From Ilumatobacter sp. (GTDB lineage: Bacteria > Actinomycetota > Acidimicrobiia > Acidimicrobiales > Ilumatobacteraceae), in contig JAGQSS010000004.1 of assembly GCA_020439405.1 (NCBI GenBank), forward strand, positions 1 to 50,436: DNA of 50,436 nucleotides. Reading direction: 5' to 3'. The notes beneath the pieces are model-generated. The model saw nothing but the letters and a program-made list of their open reading frames with translations. It was not told the DNA's origin and ran no database searches. Of this stretch, positions 43,645 through 50,436 are shown one piece after another. Each line of letters starts with the position of its first letter. Positions within the stretch are counted from its first letter, which is position 1. The translations under genes and the position numbers were made by a program.

Positions 43645-45054
43645 TCAGGCGTATGCGGGCAGGGTCCGGATGCGGGTGAGCGCTTCGATGAACGCGTCGG
43701 CCCAGGCGTGCGAGCGGGGGATGCGTAGCCAGAGTTGGCGGGCGTGGCGCACGATTCGGGCAGCGACGTTGAAGAACGCGAGTCGGAGCCGTTTGCCGCG
43801 GCAGCGGGCGAAGCTGGCGGGTAGCGCGAGGTGTCGGATCCAGCGGGCGACGTTGTGGGCGAGCGCGCTGGCGTGCCACCACAGCCAGTTCCCGCAGAAG
43901 TTCTGGACCGGGGCGTGGATCAGCCCGAAGTCTTCTTTGAGTTGGCGGATGGTGTCTTCGGGGATCCCGCCGCGGAGCCGGTGATGGGCTTCCACGTGCT
44001 CGGCGGGAGCGAACGTCGCCGGCAGGTTGGTGACGATTGCGTGGAATCGCCAGCCATCGAGATCGTCGAAGCTCAGCTGCTCGCCAGCGCTGGTGCGCTG
44101 TCGGCGCACGATCAACCGCAGCAGCCGACGCTGTTGACCGCGACGTGGCTCTCCGATCTCGATCAGAGTTTCGGCGATCTCGGATCCTTTGGCGGCCTCG
44201 GCGTTCAGTGCCGGCACCCACCGGGTCTGGGGATCCTGGGCCAGTGAGCGCACCGCAGCTGCAATGTTCGAGCGTTGCGGCGCTGTGATCGAGAACACGG
44301 CATCGAGCTGCTCGCAGACGTTGAAGACATCGTGTCGGTAGCCGGCCGAGTCGACCCGCACCCACAGGTTCTTCGTGTCGCGGACCGCGGCCGGGATCGC
44401 CGCTGCGCACTCACGGATGAACCCGGCGATCCCCCGACCAGGATGAGCGCTGCCGCCCCGGGCACGCAACGCCAACACATCACCGGTCTCACCGCACACC
44501 CCGATCAACGGCGACAGGCCAACCTCGCCCCGATACCCGAACTTCGAGCCCTGCTTGTTCGGCCCGTACGTATCGACCGAGGTGGCGTCCGGGTCGATCG
44601 TCACCATCCCACCAGACGGCCCTGCACCCAGCGCCCACGCCCGAGCCAGCATCGTGCGGTTCACCGCAGCAGCCTTGTGCACCCGCCCGAAATCGGCTTC
44701 GTCCAAGAACCGGAACAACGTCGTGTGCGAAGGGAACGCGTGCTCACCGCGCAACGCCTCGGTCGCCCCTTCCAGCAGCGACCGGTCCGACAAGAACTCG
44801 CCACCAGCAAGGAGCACCTCCACCAACGTCCGATAACACTCCCCACCCGTGTACCCACCCGGCCCGATCGGACGCAGCACCCGTTCATCGGCCACCCCGA
44901 CCAGGTTCAACCGATCCAACAACGGCCCCCACAACACGACCCCAGCCACCCCGGACACCTCCTCATCAGCCACCTCGACCTTGACCCGGGCCACCTCCCG
45001 GCAAGGCCGAGCACTGATCTCACCAACATCGAACAACGGCGCGGTAACGTTCAC
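43645..45054 (-). CDS. IS1380 family transposase
   Basis: The 469-residue DDE-type protein has GMVTIDPDATSVDTYG near residue 152 (first catalytic Asp region), KFGYRGEVGLSPLIGV, LWVRVDSAGYRHDVFN near 235 (second Asp), and HRLRGGIPEDTIRQLKEDFG near 365 with the late Glu, then WHASALAHNVARWIRHLAL, all as in IS1380 transposases. GTG 45054 is chosen because AAAGGAG lies 10 nt upstream; a longer frame runs into the inverted repeat. The ribosome site lies inside a 12-bp inverted repeat (45057-45128), which could block translation on transcripts entering from outside. Confidence 0.85.
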   Translation of the reverse strand: MNVTAPLFDVGEISARPCREVARVKVEVADEEVSGVAGVVLWGPLLDRLNLVGVADERVLRPIGPGGYTGGECYRTLVEVLLAGGEFLSDRSLLEGATEALRGEHAFPSHTTLFRFLDEADFGRVHKAAAVNRTMLARAWALGAGPSGGMVTIDPDATSVDTYGPNKQGSKFGYRGEVGLSPLIGVCGETGDVLALRARGGSAHPGRGIAGFIRECAAAIPAAVRDTKNLWVRVDSAGYRHDVFNVCEQLDAVFSITAPQRSNIAAAVRSLAQDPQTRWVPALNAEAAKGSEIAETLIEIGEPRRGQQRRLLRLIVRRQRTSAGEQLSFDDLDGWRFHAIVTNLPATFAPAEHVEAHHRLRGGIPEDTIRQLKEDFGLIHAPVQNFCGNWLWWHASALAHNVARWIRHLALPASFARCRGKRLRLAFFNVAARIVRHARQLWLRIPRSHAWADAFIEALTRIRTLPAYA

Positions 45055-45056
45055 CT

Positions 45057-45128
45057 GACAGGTGCTCCTTTGACTGGAACGGTCTTGTTGTCGCAAACAA
45101 CATCGTCCCAGCTCAGGGAGCACCTGTC
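45057..45128 (-). promoter_or_regulatory. 12-bp inverted repeat enclosing the transposase ribosome site
   Basis: GACAGGTGCTCC (45057-45068) and GGAGCACCTGTC (45117-45128) pair perfectly; a smaller TTGTT/AACAA pair lies between. In mRNA read on the reverse strand, the GGAG of the ribosome binding site is in the 3' arm. Confidence 0.55.
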
Positions 45129-45158
45129 GCGTCAATCCCAACCCCCTGACCAGCGCGA

Positions 45159-45179
45159 ACTGCAATATCCGGGTCAGAC
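45159..45179 (-). repeat. Right terminal inverted repeat of the IS
   Basis: Reverse complement of 43482-43502 over 21 bp. Confidence 0.8.
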
Positions 45180-45190
45180 ATCAACCGACC
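45177..45190. repeat. Right half of the 29-bp repeat split by the IS
   Basis: GACATCAACCGACC completes the half unit left at 43471-43488; the bases GAC are present on both sides. Confidence 0.7.
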
Positions 45191-45952
45191 TCAACCGGCA
45201 CGGCGGGCGGTGAGGATCGCGTCGAGGAGTTCGGGGGTGGTGGCGACGACGGGGCCGCGGCGGGCGGTGTGGTCGAGGACGCACAGGTCGCGGCCGTGGA
45301 CCTCGTCGGCGACACACCCGGCCTCCTCGGCGATGAGCACCGAGGCGAGGTAGTCCCACACCCCGTGCTGGTCGTGCATGTCGCAGAAGGCGTCGGTGAC
45401 GCCGCCGGCGACGTTGCAGATGTCGGGCGCCGAGGCACCCATCGCCCGGAACTGCGCCCAGCCGTAGTGGTGGGTCGGCAGGCCCGAGACCCCGACGATC
45501 GCGTCGCCCAGCGCGGTGGTGTCGTTGGGGCGGCACGGGCTGCCGTTCCGGAACGCTCCCCCACCGCGCACGGCCGTGTACACGTCGCCCGACGCGTGGT
45601 TCGCGACCATCGCGACCGCCGGCCCGTCGTCGTCGACCAGGCACAACGCGGTGGCGAACCACGGAATGCCGTGGGCGGCGTTCGTCGATCCGTCGAGTGG
45701 ATCGACGACCACGATCGGGGCGTCGTCGGAGCCGCCGGGCGGGGTCGTGACCCCGCTCTCCTCGGACAGGACCCGGTAGCCGGCCGCGTAGAGCACGTCG
45801 AGACAGGCCCGGTCGGCGTCGAGATCGACGGCGTACTGACCGTCACGGCGGCCGGAGGCTCCCCAGTCGGTGTTGGCGGCAATGACGGCGGCGACGGCGG
45901 TCGCTGCGTCGGTGAACGCGGCGAGTGCTTCGGAGGGGTTGACTGCCTTCAC
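45191..45952 (-). CDS. Inositol monophosphatase family protein
   Basis: The 253-residue protein has the metal-binding motifs of the family: LSEESGV near residue 64 (Glu), VVDPLDGSTNAAHGIPWFAT near 84 (Asp, Asp), and HGVWDYLASVLIAEEAG near 193 (WD motif). Members remove phosphate from inositol-1-phosphate, fructose-1,6-bisphosphate, PAP or histidinol phosphate; in Actinomycetota inositol or histidinol phosphate are common substrates, but this cannot be chosen from sequence. GTG 45952 has TACCGT 8 nt upstream. The gene ends only 12 bp from the IS end but appears intact. Confidence 0.87.
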   Translation of the reverse strand: MKAVNPSEALAAFTDAATAVAAVIAANTDWGASGRRDGQYAVDLDADRACLDVLYAAGYRVLSEESGVTTPPGGSDDAPIVVVDPLDGSTNAAHGIPWFATALCLVDDDGPAVAMVANHASGDVYTAVRGGGAFRNGSPCRPNDTTALGDAIVGVSGLPTHHYGWAQFRAMGASAPDICNVAGGVTDAFCDMHDQHGVWDYLASVLIAEEAGCVADEVHGRDLCVLDHTARRGPVVATTPELLDAILTARRAG

Positions 45953-45960
45953 GTCCCGTG

Positions 45961-45970
45961 ACGGTAGTGT
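45961..45970. promoter_or_regulatory. Overlapping divergent leaderless -10 boxes (ACGGTAGTGT)
   Basis: Reverse TACCGT (45966 to 45961) lies 8 nt from GTG 45952; forward TAGTGT (45965-45970) lies 7 nt from GTG 45978. The central TA is shared. Confidence 0.55.
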
Positions 45971-45977
45971 CCAGGGC

Positions 45978-46562
45978 GTGGCAGTGATCGACGTCGCAGG
46001 TTTCGTGGCGGACCTCAAGAGCCAAGCCATCGACTTCGGCTTCCATGTGCACGACGAACGGCACTTCGTGGAGACGTACTCGCTCCGGCAGCTGTGGGAG
46101 GTCGACCTGCATCCCGAGGAGGCGTGCGCGGGGCCGATCGACCTGCATCTGTCGCTCGACGTCGATCCCCGTGCGTTGCTCGGGTTCGAGGACGAGGTCA
46201 TGAAGATGGACGACCTCGACGACGAACCCCCGACCGGGTTCACGTTCCCGCTGTTGTTCACGTGGACGCTCCCACCGCTGACCGACCCGCCCGACCTCCT
46301 GGTCCTGGCGACCGAACTCGCCGGCGTCGGCGGGATGGGCCTGCCGGTCGAGGTCTCGGCGATCGACTCGTTCCCCAGCGTGACCGACGCGCCCGAACGC
46401 AGCCTGTCGCTCGTCGCGCGGATCAACGTCGATCTCGCTGACGTGTACCTGAACACCGACATGAACGAGGACGGCGCCATCGCCCAGGCGCTCGAGCGGT
46501 GCAAGCACGTGAGCCTGTACCTGCTCGACCGGGCCGGTGCCTGGCTCGGCGACAACTTCTGA
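45978..46562 (+). CDS. Conserved-looking acidic protein of unknown function
   Basis: The 194-residue protein has no signal peptide or membrane helix and is rich in Asp and Leu. It mixes helical (VAGFVADLKSQAIDF) and strand-like segments (SLVARINVDLADVYL), suggesting an alpha/beta fold. No catalytic motif is recognised. GTG 45978 is chosen because TAGTGT lies 7 nt upstream, overlapping the divergent phosphatase promoter. It is followed by a small acidic protein, a DUF2510 membrane protein and a protein kinase, probably one operon. Confidence 0.65.
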   Translation: MAVIDVAGFVADLKSQAIDFGFHVHDERHFVETYSLRQLWEVDLHPEEACAGPIDLHLSLDVDPRALLGFEDEVMKMDDLDDEPPTGFTFPLLFTWTLPPLTDPPDLLVLATELAGVGGMGLPVEVSAIDSFPSVTDAPERSLSLVARINVDLADVYLNTDMNEDGAIAQALERCKHVSLYLLDRAGAWLGDNF

Positions 46563-46584
46563 ACGAGAACACGAGGAGCCAGCG

Positions 46585-46848
46585 TTGGACGTGGAACACC
46601 GTGACGGACTCACCGTCGCCGAACTGATCGACATCCTGAGCCACCATCCCGCCGACGCGATCGTCGAGCTGTCGATCGTCGCGCCCGTCAAGGAGGGCGA
46701 CGACGACATCACCGTCGACCGCTACAACGTCGACGGTGTCATGCCGTGGCACGACGAGGGCGAGGACGGTGCGGTCGTCTGGCTCATCGGCGGTGAGGAC
46801 GACGACGTCGACGTCTTCATCGACGCGATCGAACAGCCGGATGCCTGA
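46585..46848 (+). CDS. Small acidic protein of unknown function
   Basis: The 87-residue protein is strongly acidic (KEGDDDITVDR, GGEDDDVDVFIDAIE) with an N-terminal helix LTVAELIDILSHHPADAIVE that recalls small chaperone-like or regulatory proteins. TTG 46585 is preferred because GAGGAG lies 6 nt upstream; GTG 46591 would sit too far from it. The stop overlaps the next ATG by 8 bp. No family is recognised. Confidence 0.6.
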   Translation: MDVEHRDGLTVAELIDILSHHPADAIVELSIVAPVKEGDDDITVDRYNVDGVMPWHDEGEDGAVVWLIGGEDDDVDVFIDAIEQPDA

Positions 46849-47884
46849 CCTCTCCGGGTTCGAGCCACCCTCCGGTCCGCCGGCGGGGTGGTATCCCGAC
46901 CCGTACAACCCGGCCCAGCAGCGGTACTGGGACGGACGCGCCTGGGATCTGTCGACCCCCGTCGTCGGCTTCGCCCCCGGCGACACCGACGCGTACCCCG
47001 ACGTCGGCGACTGGCTCGATGTCTCGTTCCGGTCGGCGTACCGGCGCTGGGCGGCCTCCGCCCTGATCGCGGTCGTCACCGCACCGATCACGTCCGTGGC
47101 GAGCTATGTCGCGATCGATCGCCTCGCCTCCGGACTCGTGATCACCGACGACGGTGTCGACGGCTGGACGAGCGGTCGGCTCCCCGGGGTCATCCTGCTG
47201 TTCGTCCTGGGTTCCCTGGCGAGCGCCATCGGCGGCTTGGGCCTGACCCGCTTGATGCTCGACACGGTCGACGGTGAGGAGCCGGGATCGATCACGAGCG
47301 AGCTGGCCGCTGGCGCCCGGGCGCTCGGCCGCGGGCTCGCGGCACTCCCACGAGCGATCGGCTGGTTCGCCCTCCTGATGGCGGCGTTCGTCGCCGCCGG
47401 GCTCATCCTGGTCGTGATCGGCGCGCTGATCCCGGTGCTCGGCGTGCTGATCATCCTCGCCGCCATCCCGGTGTTCGTCTGGCTCGGCATCACGTGGTCG
47501 TTCGCCGTCGTGGCGGTCGTCGACGGTCCGGGCAATCCGTTCACCCGGTCGGCCGAGACGGTCCGGGGTCGGTGGTGGTCGACGTTCGGTCGTCTGCTGC
47601 TGCTCGGGATCATCATGTGGCTCGTCTCGCTGATCATCCAGACCGTCGGGACCGTCGTGTCGGGTGGCGGTTTCGGCAGCTTCGGCAGTGGCGGTGGCAC
47701 CACGATCGAGATCGACAGCAACGGCAACTTCGACCCGATCGTGCTCGACGACGAACTCGACTTCGGCGCCTGGTTCATCACCGTCTCGGCCGTCACGTCG
47801 GTGCTCGGGACGATCCTCGCGTCGAGCGTGACCGCCGCCGCCCTGTCGGTCCTGTACCGCACCCGCATCCTGCGCCGCCCCTGA
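46841..47884 (+). CDS. DUF2510 membrane protein
   Basis: The 347-residue protein begins with a DUF2510 motif, GWYPDPYNPAQQRYWDGRAW, at about residues 15-35, a short domain typical of Actinomycetota membrane proteins. About five to six membrane helices follow (ALIAVVTAPITSVASYVAI, VILLFVLGSLASAIGG and others), with a Gly-rich outer loop GGGFGSFGSGGG near residue 278. It resembles DUF975/glycerophosphoryl-diester-type membrane proteins in its helix pattern, but function is unknown. Overlap with the upstream gene and the following kinase suggests a shared surface-sensing role. Confidence 0.75.
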   Translation: MPDLSGFEPPSGPPAGWYPDPYNPAQQRYWDGRAWDLSTPVVGFAPGDTDAYPDVGDWLDVSFRSAYRRWAASALIAVVTAPITSVASYVAIDRLASGLVITDDGVDGWTSGRLPGVILLFVLGSLASAIGGLGLTRLMLDTVDGEEPGSITSELAAGARALGRGLAALPRAIGWFALLMAAFVAAGLILVVIGALIPVLGVLIILAAIPVFVWLGITWSFAVVAVVDGPGNPFTRSAETVRGRWWSTFGRLLLLGIIMWLVSLIIQTVGTVVSGGGFGSFGSGGGTTIEIDSNGNFDPIVLDDELDFGAWFITVSAVTSVLGTILASSVTAAALSVLYRTRILRRP

Positions 47885-47933
47885 TCACCCGGCCGAGGGT
47901 TGATTCCCGGCCGTCGGTGGAACGCTCGACGTC

Positions 47934-49289
47934 GTGGATTCGACCAGGTACGAACTGCTCGGCGTCGTCGGGACCGGCGGCATGGCCACGGTCTGGCGCG
48001 CCGACGACCACCGGCTCGGGCGGCGCGTTGCCGTCAAGCGCCCGAACGACGTCGGCGACGTCGCGCGCTTCGAGCGCGAGGCCCGGGCGGCTGCTCGCAT
48101 CTCGCATCCGCACGTCGTTCGGATCTACGACGTGGATGTCGACGAGCAGGGTCCGTACCTGGTGATGGAGCTGGTCGACGGACCGTCGGTCGCCGAGGCG
48201 CCGCCGCCGCCCGACGACGCCGGCGACCTGGGCGCCGAGGTCGCGAGTGCCCTCGCCGCGTTGCACGACGCTGGCATCGTCCACGGCGACGTGAAGCCGG
48301 CGAACATCCTCCTGTCCGACCAGGGCGCCAAACTGACCGACTTCGGCGTCGCCCGCCGGATCGAGGACACGCCGGCGGGCACCGTCTACGCCACCCCGGC
48401 GTACGCCGCACCCGAGGTCGCAGCGGGCGCCGCCCCCACGGCGGCGAGCGACGTGTACTCGCTTGCGGTCATCGTCCACGAGCTCGTCACCGGCGTGTCG
48501 TGGTCGACCCCGGCGGCGACCCAACCACTCCCCGGCGGCGACTGGTACGCCGTCCTCGGTCCGGCCCTGGCGACCGACCCGGCGATGCGTCCCGACGCAG
48601 CGACGTTCGCCCGCATGCTCGACGAACGATCGAGGCGGCGCGGCCCTGCCGCGCCAGTCGTTCCACCGACCGAGCCGATGGCCTCCGCGACCCTTGCCCC
48701 GCCGCCGCTCGACCCGCCACGTTCCACTGCCGCGGCGCCCGTCGCGCCGACGAATCAGCGGAACGTAACGCGCGGCTGGTTGCTCGGCGCTGCGATCGTC
48801 GTGTTGGTGACGGTGCTCGTCGTGGCGATCGCCCTCGCGGCGCGCTCGGGTGACGATGCACCGAGCCTGGTGGCGACGCCGACCGCGGCGCCCGCGGTCA
48901 CGACGGAGCCGGCCGGGACGGTCACGGCCCCGCCGCCGACCACGGAGGTACCGACGACGGACGCTCCGCCGCCGCCGAGTGCCTCCCCCACGCCGGATGA
49001 TCCGGTCGACGTCGCCGCTGCGGCGTTGATCGGGCTGATCGACGCGCAGCCGCCGAAGGAACTCAAGCCGAAGGAGGCCCGCGCCATGATCGACCGGGTG
49101 GACGCTGCGGTCGACGCCGGCGACGACCCAGAACGATCGCTGCGCGAGCTCGAAGAGTTCGCCCACCGGGTGGCGCGTCACATGAGCGGTGACGTCCGCA
49201 CCGAAGCCGGCGATCTCGTCGTCGCGCTGGCCGATGCCCTCGGTGTCCCCACCGACGGTCTTCGGGTCCGACTCGCCGACGCCGACTGA
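47934..49289 (+). CDS. Membrane serine/threonine protein kinase, PknB-like without PASTA
   Basis: The 451-residue protein has a kinase domain at residues 1-260: GVVGTGGMATVWRADD (Gly loop), RVAVKRP (Lys), HGDVKPANILL with HGD in place of HRD, LTDFGVARR (DFG), and GTVYATPAYAAPEV (activation segment). A membrane helix lies at about 280-303, then a Pro/Thr-rich outer stretch and a ~100-residue helical C-terminal domain (PPKELKPKEARAMIDRVDAA). No PASTA repeats are present. It probably senses an outer signal and phosphorylates cytoplasmic proteins. GTG 47934 lacks an obvious ribosome site. Confidence 0.88.
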   Translation: MDSTRYELLGVVGTGGMATVWRADDHRLGRRVAVKRPNDVGDVARFEREARAAARISHPHVVRIYDVDVDEQGPYLVMELVDGPSVAEAPPPPDDAGDLGAEVASALAALHDAGIVHGDVKPANILLSDQGAKLTDFGVARRIEDTPAGTVYATPAYAAPEVAAGAAPTAASDVYSLAVIVHELVTGVSWSTPAATQPLPGGDWYAVLGPALATDPAMRPDAATFARMLDERSRRRGPAAPVVPPTEPMASATLAPPPLDPPRSTAAAPVAPTNQRNVTRGWLLGAAIVVLVTVLVVAIALAARSGDDAPSLVATPTAAPAVTTEPAGTVTAPPPTTEVPTTDAPPPPSASPTPDDPVDVAAAALIGLIDAQPPKELKPKEARAMIDRVDAAVDAGDDPERSLRELEEFAHRVARHMSGDVRTEAGDLVVALADALGVPTDGLRVRLADAD

Positions 49290-49310
49290 CCACGCCCGCC
49301 GACCCGCCCG

Positions 49311-49556
49311 TCAGTCGGGCACGAAGAGGTAGGTCAGGACGACGCTGCTGACGTTGCCGGGCGGTTCGGCGCTCGTGACCGACTGGCAGTTGTAGCGGTA
49401 GGTATGGGTACCGGGTCCGACCTCGAACAGGACGGTCCCGCCCAGCTGGCCGATGCTGCCGTCGGGGCCGGCCGACGTTCGTGGCCGCCCCGCTGCGAGC
49501 CACCCTATGTGATCACGCGCTGGAGGCGGGCCGGAGAGGGGCGCCTCCTCCCCCAC
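49311..49556 (-). pseudogene. Possible 3' remnant of a secreted protein gene
   Basis: The frame reads a beta-rich segment, GTVLFEVGPGTHTYRYNCQS then SSVVLTYLFVPD, that looks like the end of an extracellular domain, but it lacks a signal peptide, a sensible start and the rest of a protein. It lies beside the truncated gene at 49505-49864. It may be debris from a deletion; a real short gene cannot be excluded. Confidence 0.3.
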
Positions 49557-49864
49557 TCACGCCCCGAGCCGCAGGTACGTCCTGAAGCGGTCGACGGTTC
49601 TCCGATGGCGAGCGCGAGGAACAGCACTCCGATCACGAGCTTGATCCATCCACCGCTGTCGGCGTTCTCACCGGAGTCCTGGATGCCGATCGAGAGCACG
49701 ATGATCGAGACCACGACCAGGCCGATGAGCCAACCACCGAGGAAGGCGACGCTGTTCGTGGTCGCCCGCCTCGAGAACAGCATCAGGATGAGCGCGATCA
49801 CGGGCACCGGGCTGATCGCGACGCCGACGGCGAGCCCGAGGACCTGACCGATCGCCTGGCCCAT
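49505..49864 (-). pseudogene. Truncated GAP/Sap-like membrane protein
   Basis: The 119-residue frame starts GQAIGQVLGLAVGVAISPVP, an opening typical of GAP (Sap) family membrane proteins, and has helices VIALILMLF, VAFLGGWLIGLVVVSIIVL and WIKLVIGVLFLALA. Family members are usually around 220 residues with six helices; here the sense ends after the third and a low-complexity tail GEPSTASGRTCGSG follows. This suggests a deletion joining it to the remnant downstream. It could also be a short functional version. Confidence 0.55.
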
Positions 49865-49955
49865 CAACGCGCCGCCGTCTCGGGGTGGGCGCGGTCCGTA
49901 CGGGGCCTCACGGCGCCGCAGGTGAGCGTGTCGAACCGGACCCGTCCGCCGCGAA

Positions 49956-50258
49956 TCAAGCAACCGTGTGCAACTCGAAGCGGAGCCCGAGCGCGTTGGT
50001 CACCTTCAGGATCGTGGACCACGTCGGGTTCCCGTCGGCGGACAACGCCTTGTACAGCCCATCACGGCTCATCCCCACACGCCGCGCCAGTTCACTCATG
50101 TTCTGCGTCCTCGCAATCGCACCGAGCGCACGCGGGACAGCGGAAGGATCTTCCACCGACTCCGCGATCGCAAGCTCGAGATACCCGGCAACGTCGTCGA
50201 GGTCGACGAGATAGTCCGCCACGTCGAAACGTCGGTACTTGTCACCCGTCGCGGTCAT
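49956..50258 (-). CDS. Antitoxin of a HigBA-like toxin-antitoxin pair
   Basis: The 100-residue protein has an N-terminal segment ([20 protein letters not shown]) and a C-terminal helix-turn-helix ([20 protein letters not shown], then [14 protein letters not shown]). This matches the 'addiction module antidote' family related to HI1420. It binds and neutralises the toxin encoded just upstream and usually represses the operon. It overlaps the toxin gene by 17 bp, the common toxin-first order of this type. Confidence 0.85.
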   Translation of the reverse strand: MTATGDKYRRFDVADYLVDLDDVAGYLELAIAESVEDPSAVPRALGAIARTQNMSELARRVGMSRDGLYKALSADGNPTWSTILKVTNALGLRFELHTVA

Positions 50259-50436
50259 CGCCTGCCTCCTTCATGTCCTCGCGCCACTCGTCAGCCAACC
50301 GGTGCGCCTTGTCGATGTCGTTCTGTTGGGTTGACTTGTCGCCGCCGCACAGCAACAAGATCAACACGTCGCCGTCCTGGAGGTAATAGACCCGGTAGCC
50401 CGGACCGACATCGAGGCGAAGCTCCGACACGCCCTT
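50242..50436 (-). CDS. Toxin of a HigB/RelE-like pair (partial, N-terminus outside)
   Basis: The frame is open to the window edge and gives the last 64 residues: [20 protein letters not shown], then [19 protein letters not shown]. This is the conserved end of the 'addiction module killer' family (HI1419-like, RelE/ParE fold). The family normally has about 100 residues, so roughly a third lies beyond the window. GTG 50430 inside the fragment is not the real start, because the conserved G-V-S-E-L-R motif begins before it. Confidence 0.82.
   Translation of the reverse strand, partial: KGVSELRLDVGPGYRVYYLQDGDVLILLLCGGDKSTQQNDIDKAHRLADEWREDMKEAGDDRDG

Larger units (their letters stand above)
43482..45179 (-). 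mobile_element. IS1380-type insertion sequence
   Basis: The element of about 1.7 kb is bounded by perfect 21-bp inverted repeats, carries one transposase gene on the reverse strand, and splits a copy of the local 29-bp repeat. The exact edges cannot be fixed because the outermost inverted-repeat bases also occur in the host repeat (GTCTGAC); a clean target duplication is not visible. It looks intact and recently active. Codon use and end structure differ from the flanking genes. Confidence 0.8.

Noticed and set aside
43478-45186. Clean target-site duplication around the IS
   Set aside because: The outer bases are complementary to each other (GTCTGAC/GTCAGAC), so no direct duplication can be distinguished.

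Overview
The window is a very GC-rich (about two thirds by eye) bacterial chromosome segment, almost entirely devoted to building and exporting surface glycans. GC-rich codon use, frequent GTG starts, a DUF2510 membrane protein, a PknB-like kinase and many apparently leaderless genes point to Actinomycetota. The gene styles resemble Acidimicrobiia such as Ilumatobacter, but that placement is an inference. No rRNA, tRNA, CRISPR array or prophage was recognised.

Layout. (1) 1-2544: the 3' end of a probable methyltransferase and a large GT-C-like membrane protein. (2) 2956-14085: a tightly coupled forward operon with an FkbM methyltransferase/coiled-coil/double GT4 fusion, three more GT4 enzymes, an ABC exporter (Wzt with C-terminal carbohydrate-binding domain, then Wzm) and another GT4. 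This resembles ABC-dependent, methyl-capped O-antigen systems. (3) 14094-21392, reverse: a secreted FG-GAP repeat protein, a membrane protein, a GT2, a methyltransferase, UDP-xylose synthase and UDP-glucose dehydrogenase. (4) 21506-28399: Gmd, GT2 and GT4 enzymes, the polyprenyl-phosphate sugar-1-phosphate transferase likely to start a glycan chain, and a DUF2142-like membrane protein. (5) 28474-42199: a small coiled-coil protein, a double-GT2 membrane fusion, a second exporter whose Wzm and Wzt genes face each other tail to tail, a HAD-family protein, a large GT4, another small coiled-coil protein, GT2 enzymes, a methyltransferase with a coiled-coil tail, and GalE. (6) 42185-50436: accessory and housekeeping genes, namely an HhH-GPD protein, a flavin reductase, an array of ~60-bp repeats interrupted by an IS1380-type insertion sequence, an inositol-monophosphatase-like enzyme, a small membrane-protein/kinase operon, gene remnants and a toxin-antitoxin pair cut by the window edge.

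Together these genes supply activated sugars (UDP-glucuronate, UDP-xylose, UDP-galactose, GDP-4-keto-6-deoxymannose), put the first sugar on the lipid carrier, extend and methylate the chain, and export it through two ABC transporters.

The most striking non-coding signal is regulatory. At 17 start codons a TANNNT -10 box lies 6-8 nt upstream, consistent with leaderless mRNAs. At three divergent gene pairs the two opposing -10 boxes overlap in one 10-bp symmetric core, ACNNTANNGT. All functional statements are read from sequence and family knowledge; nothing was searched or aligned.
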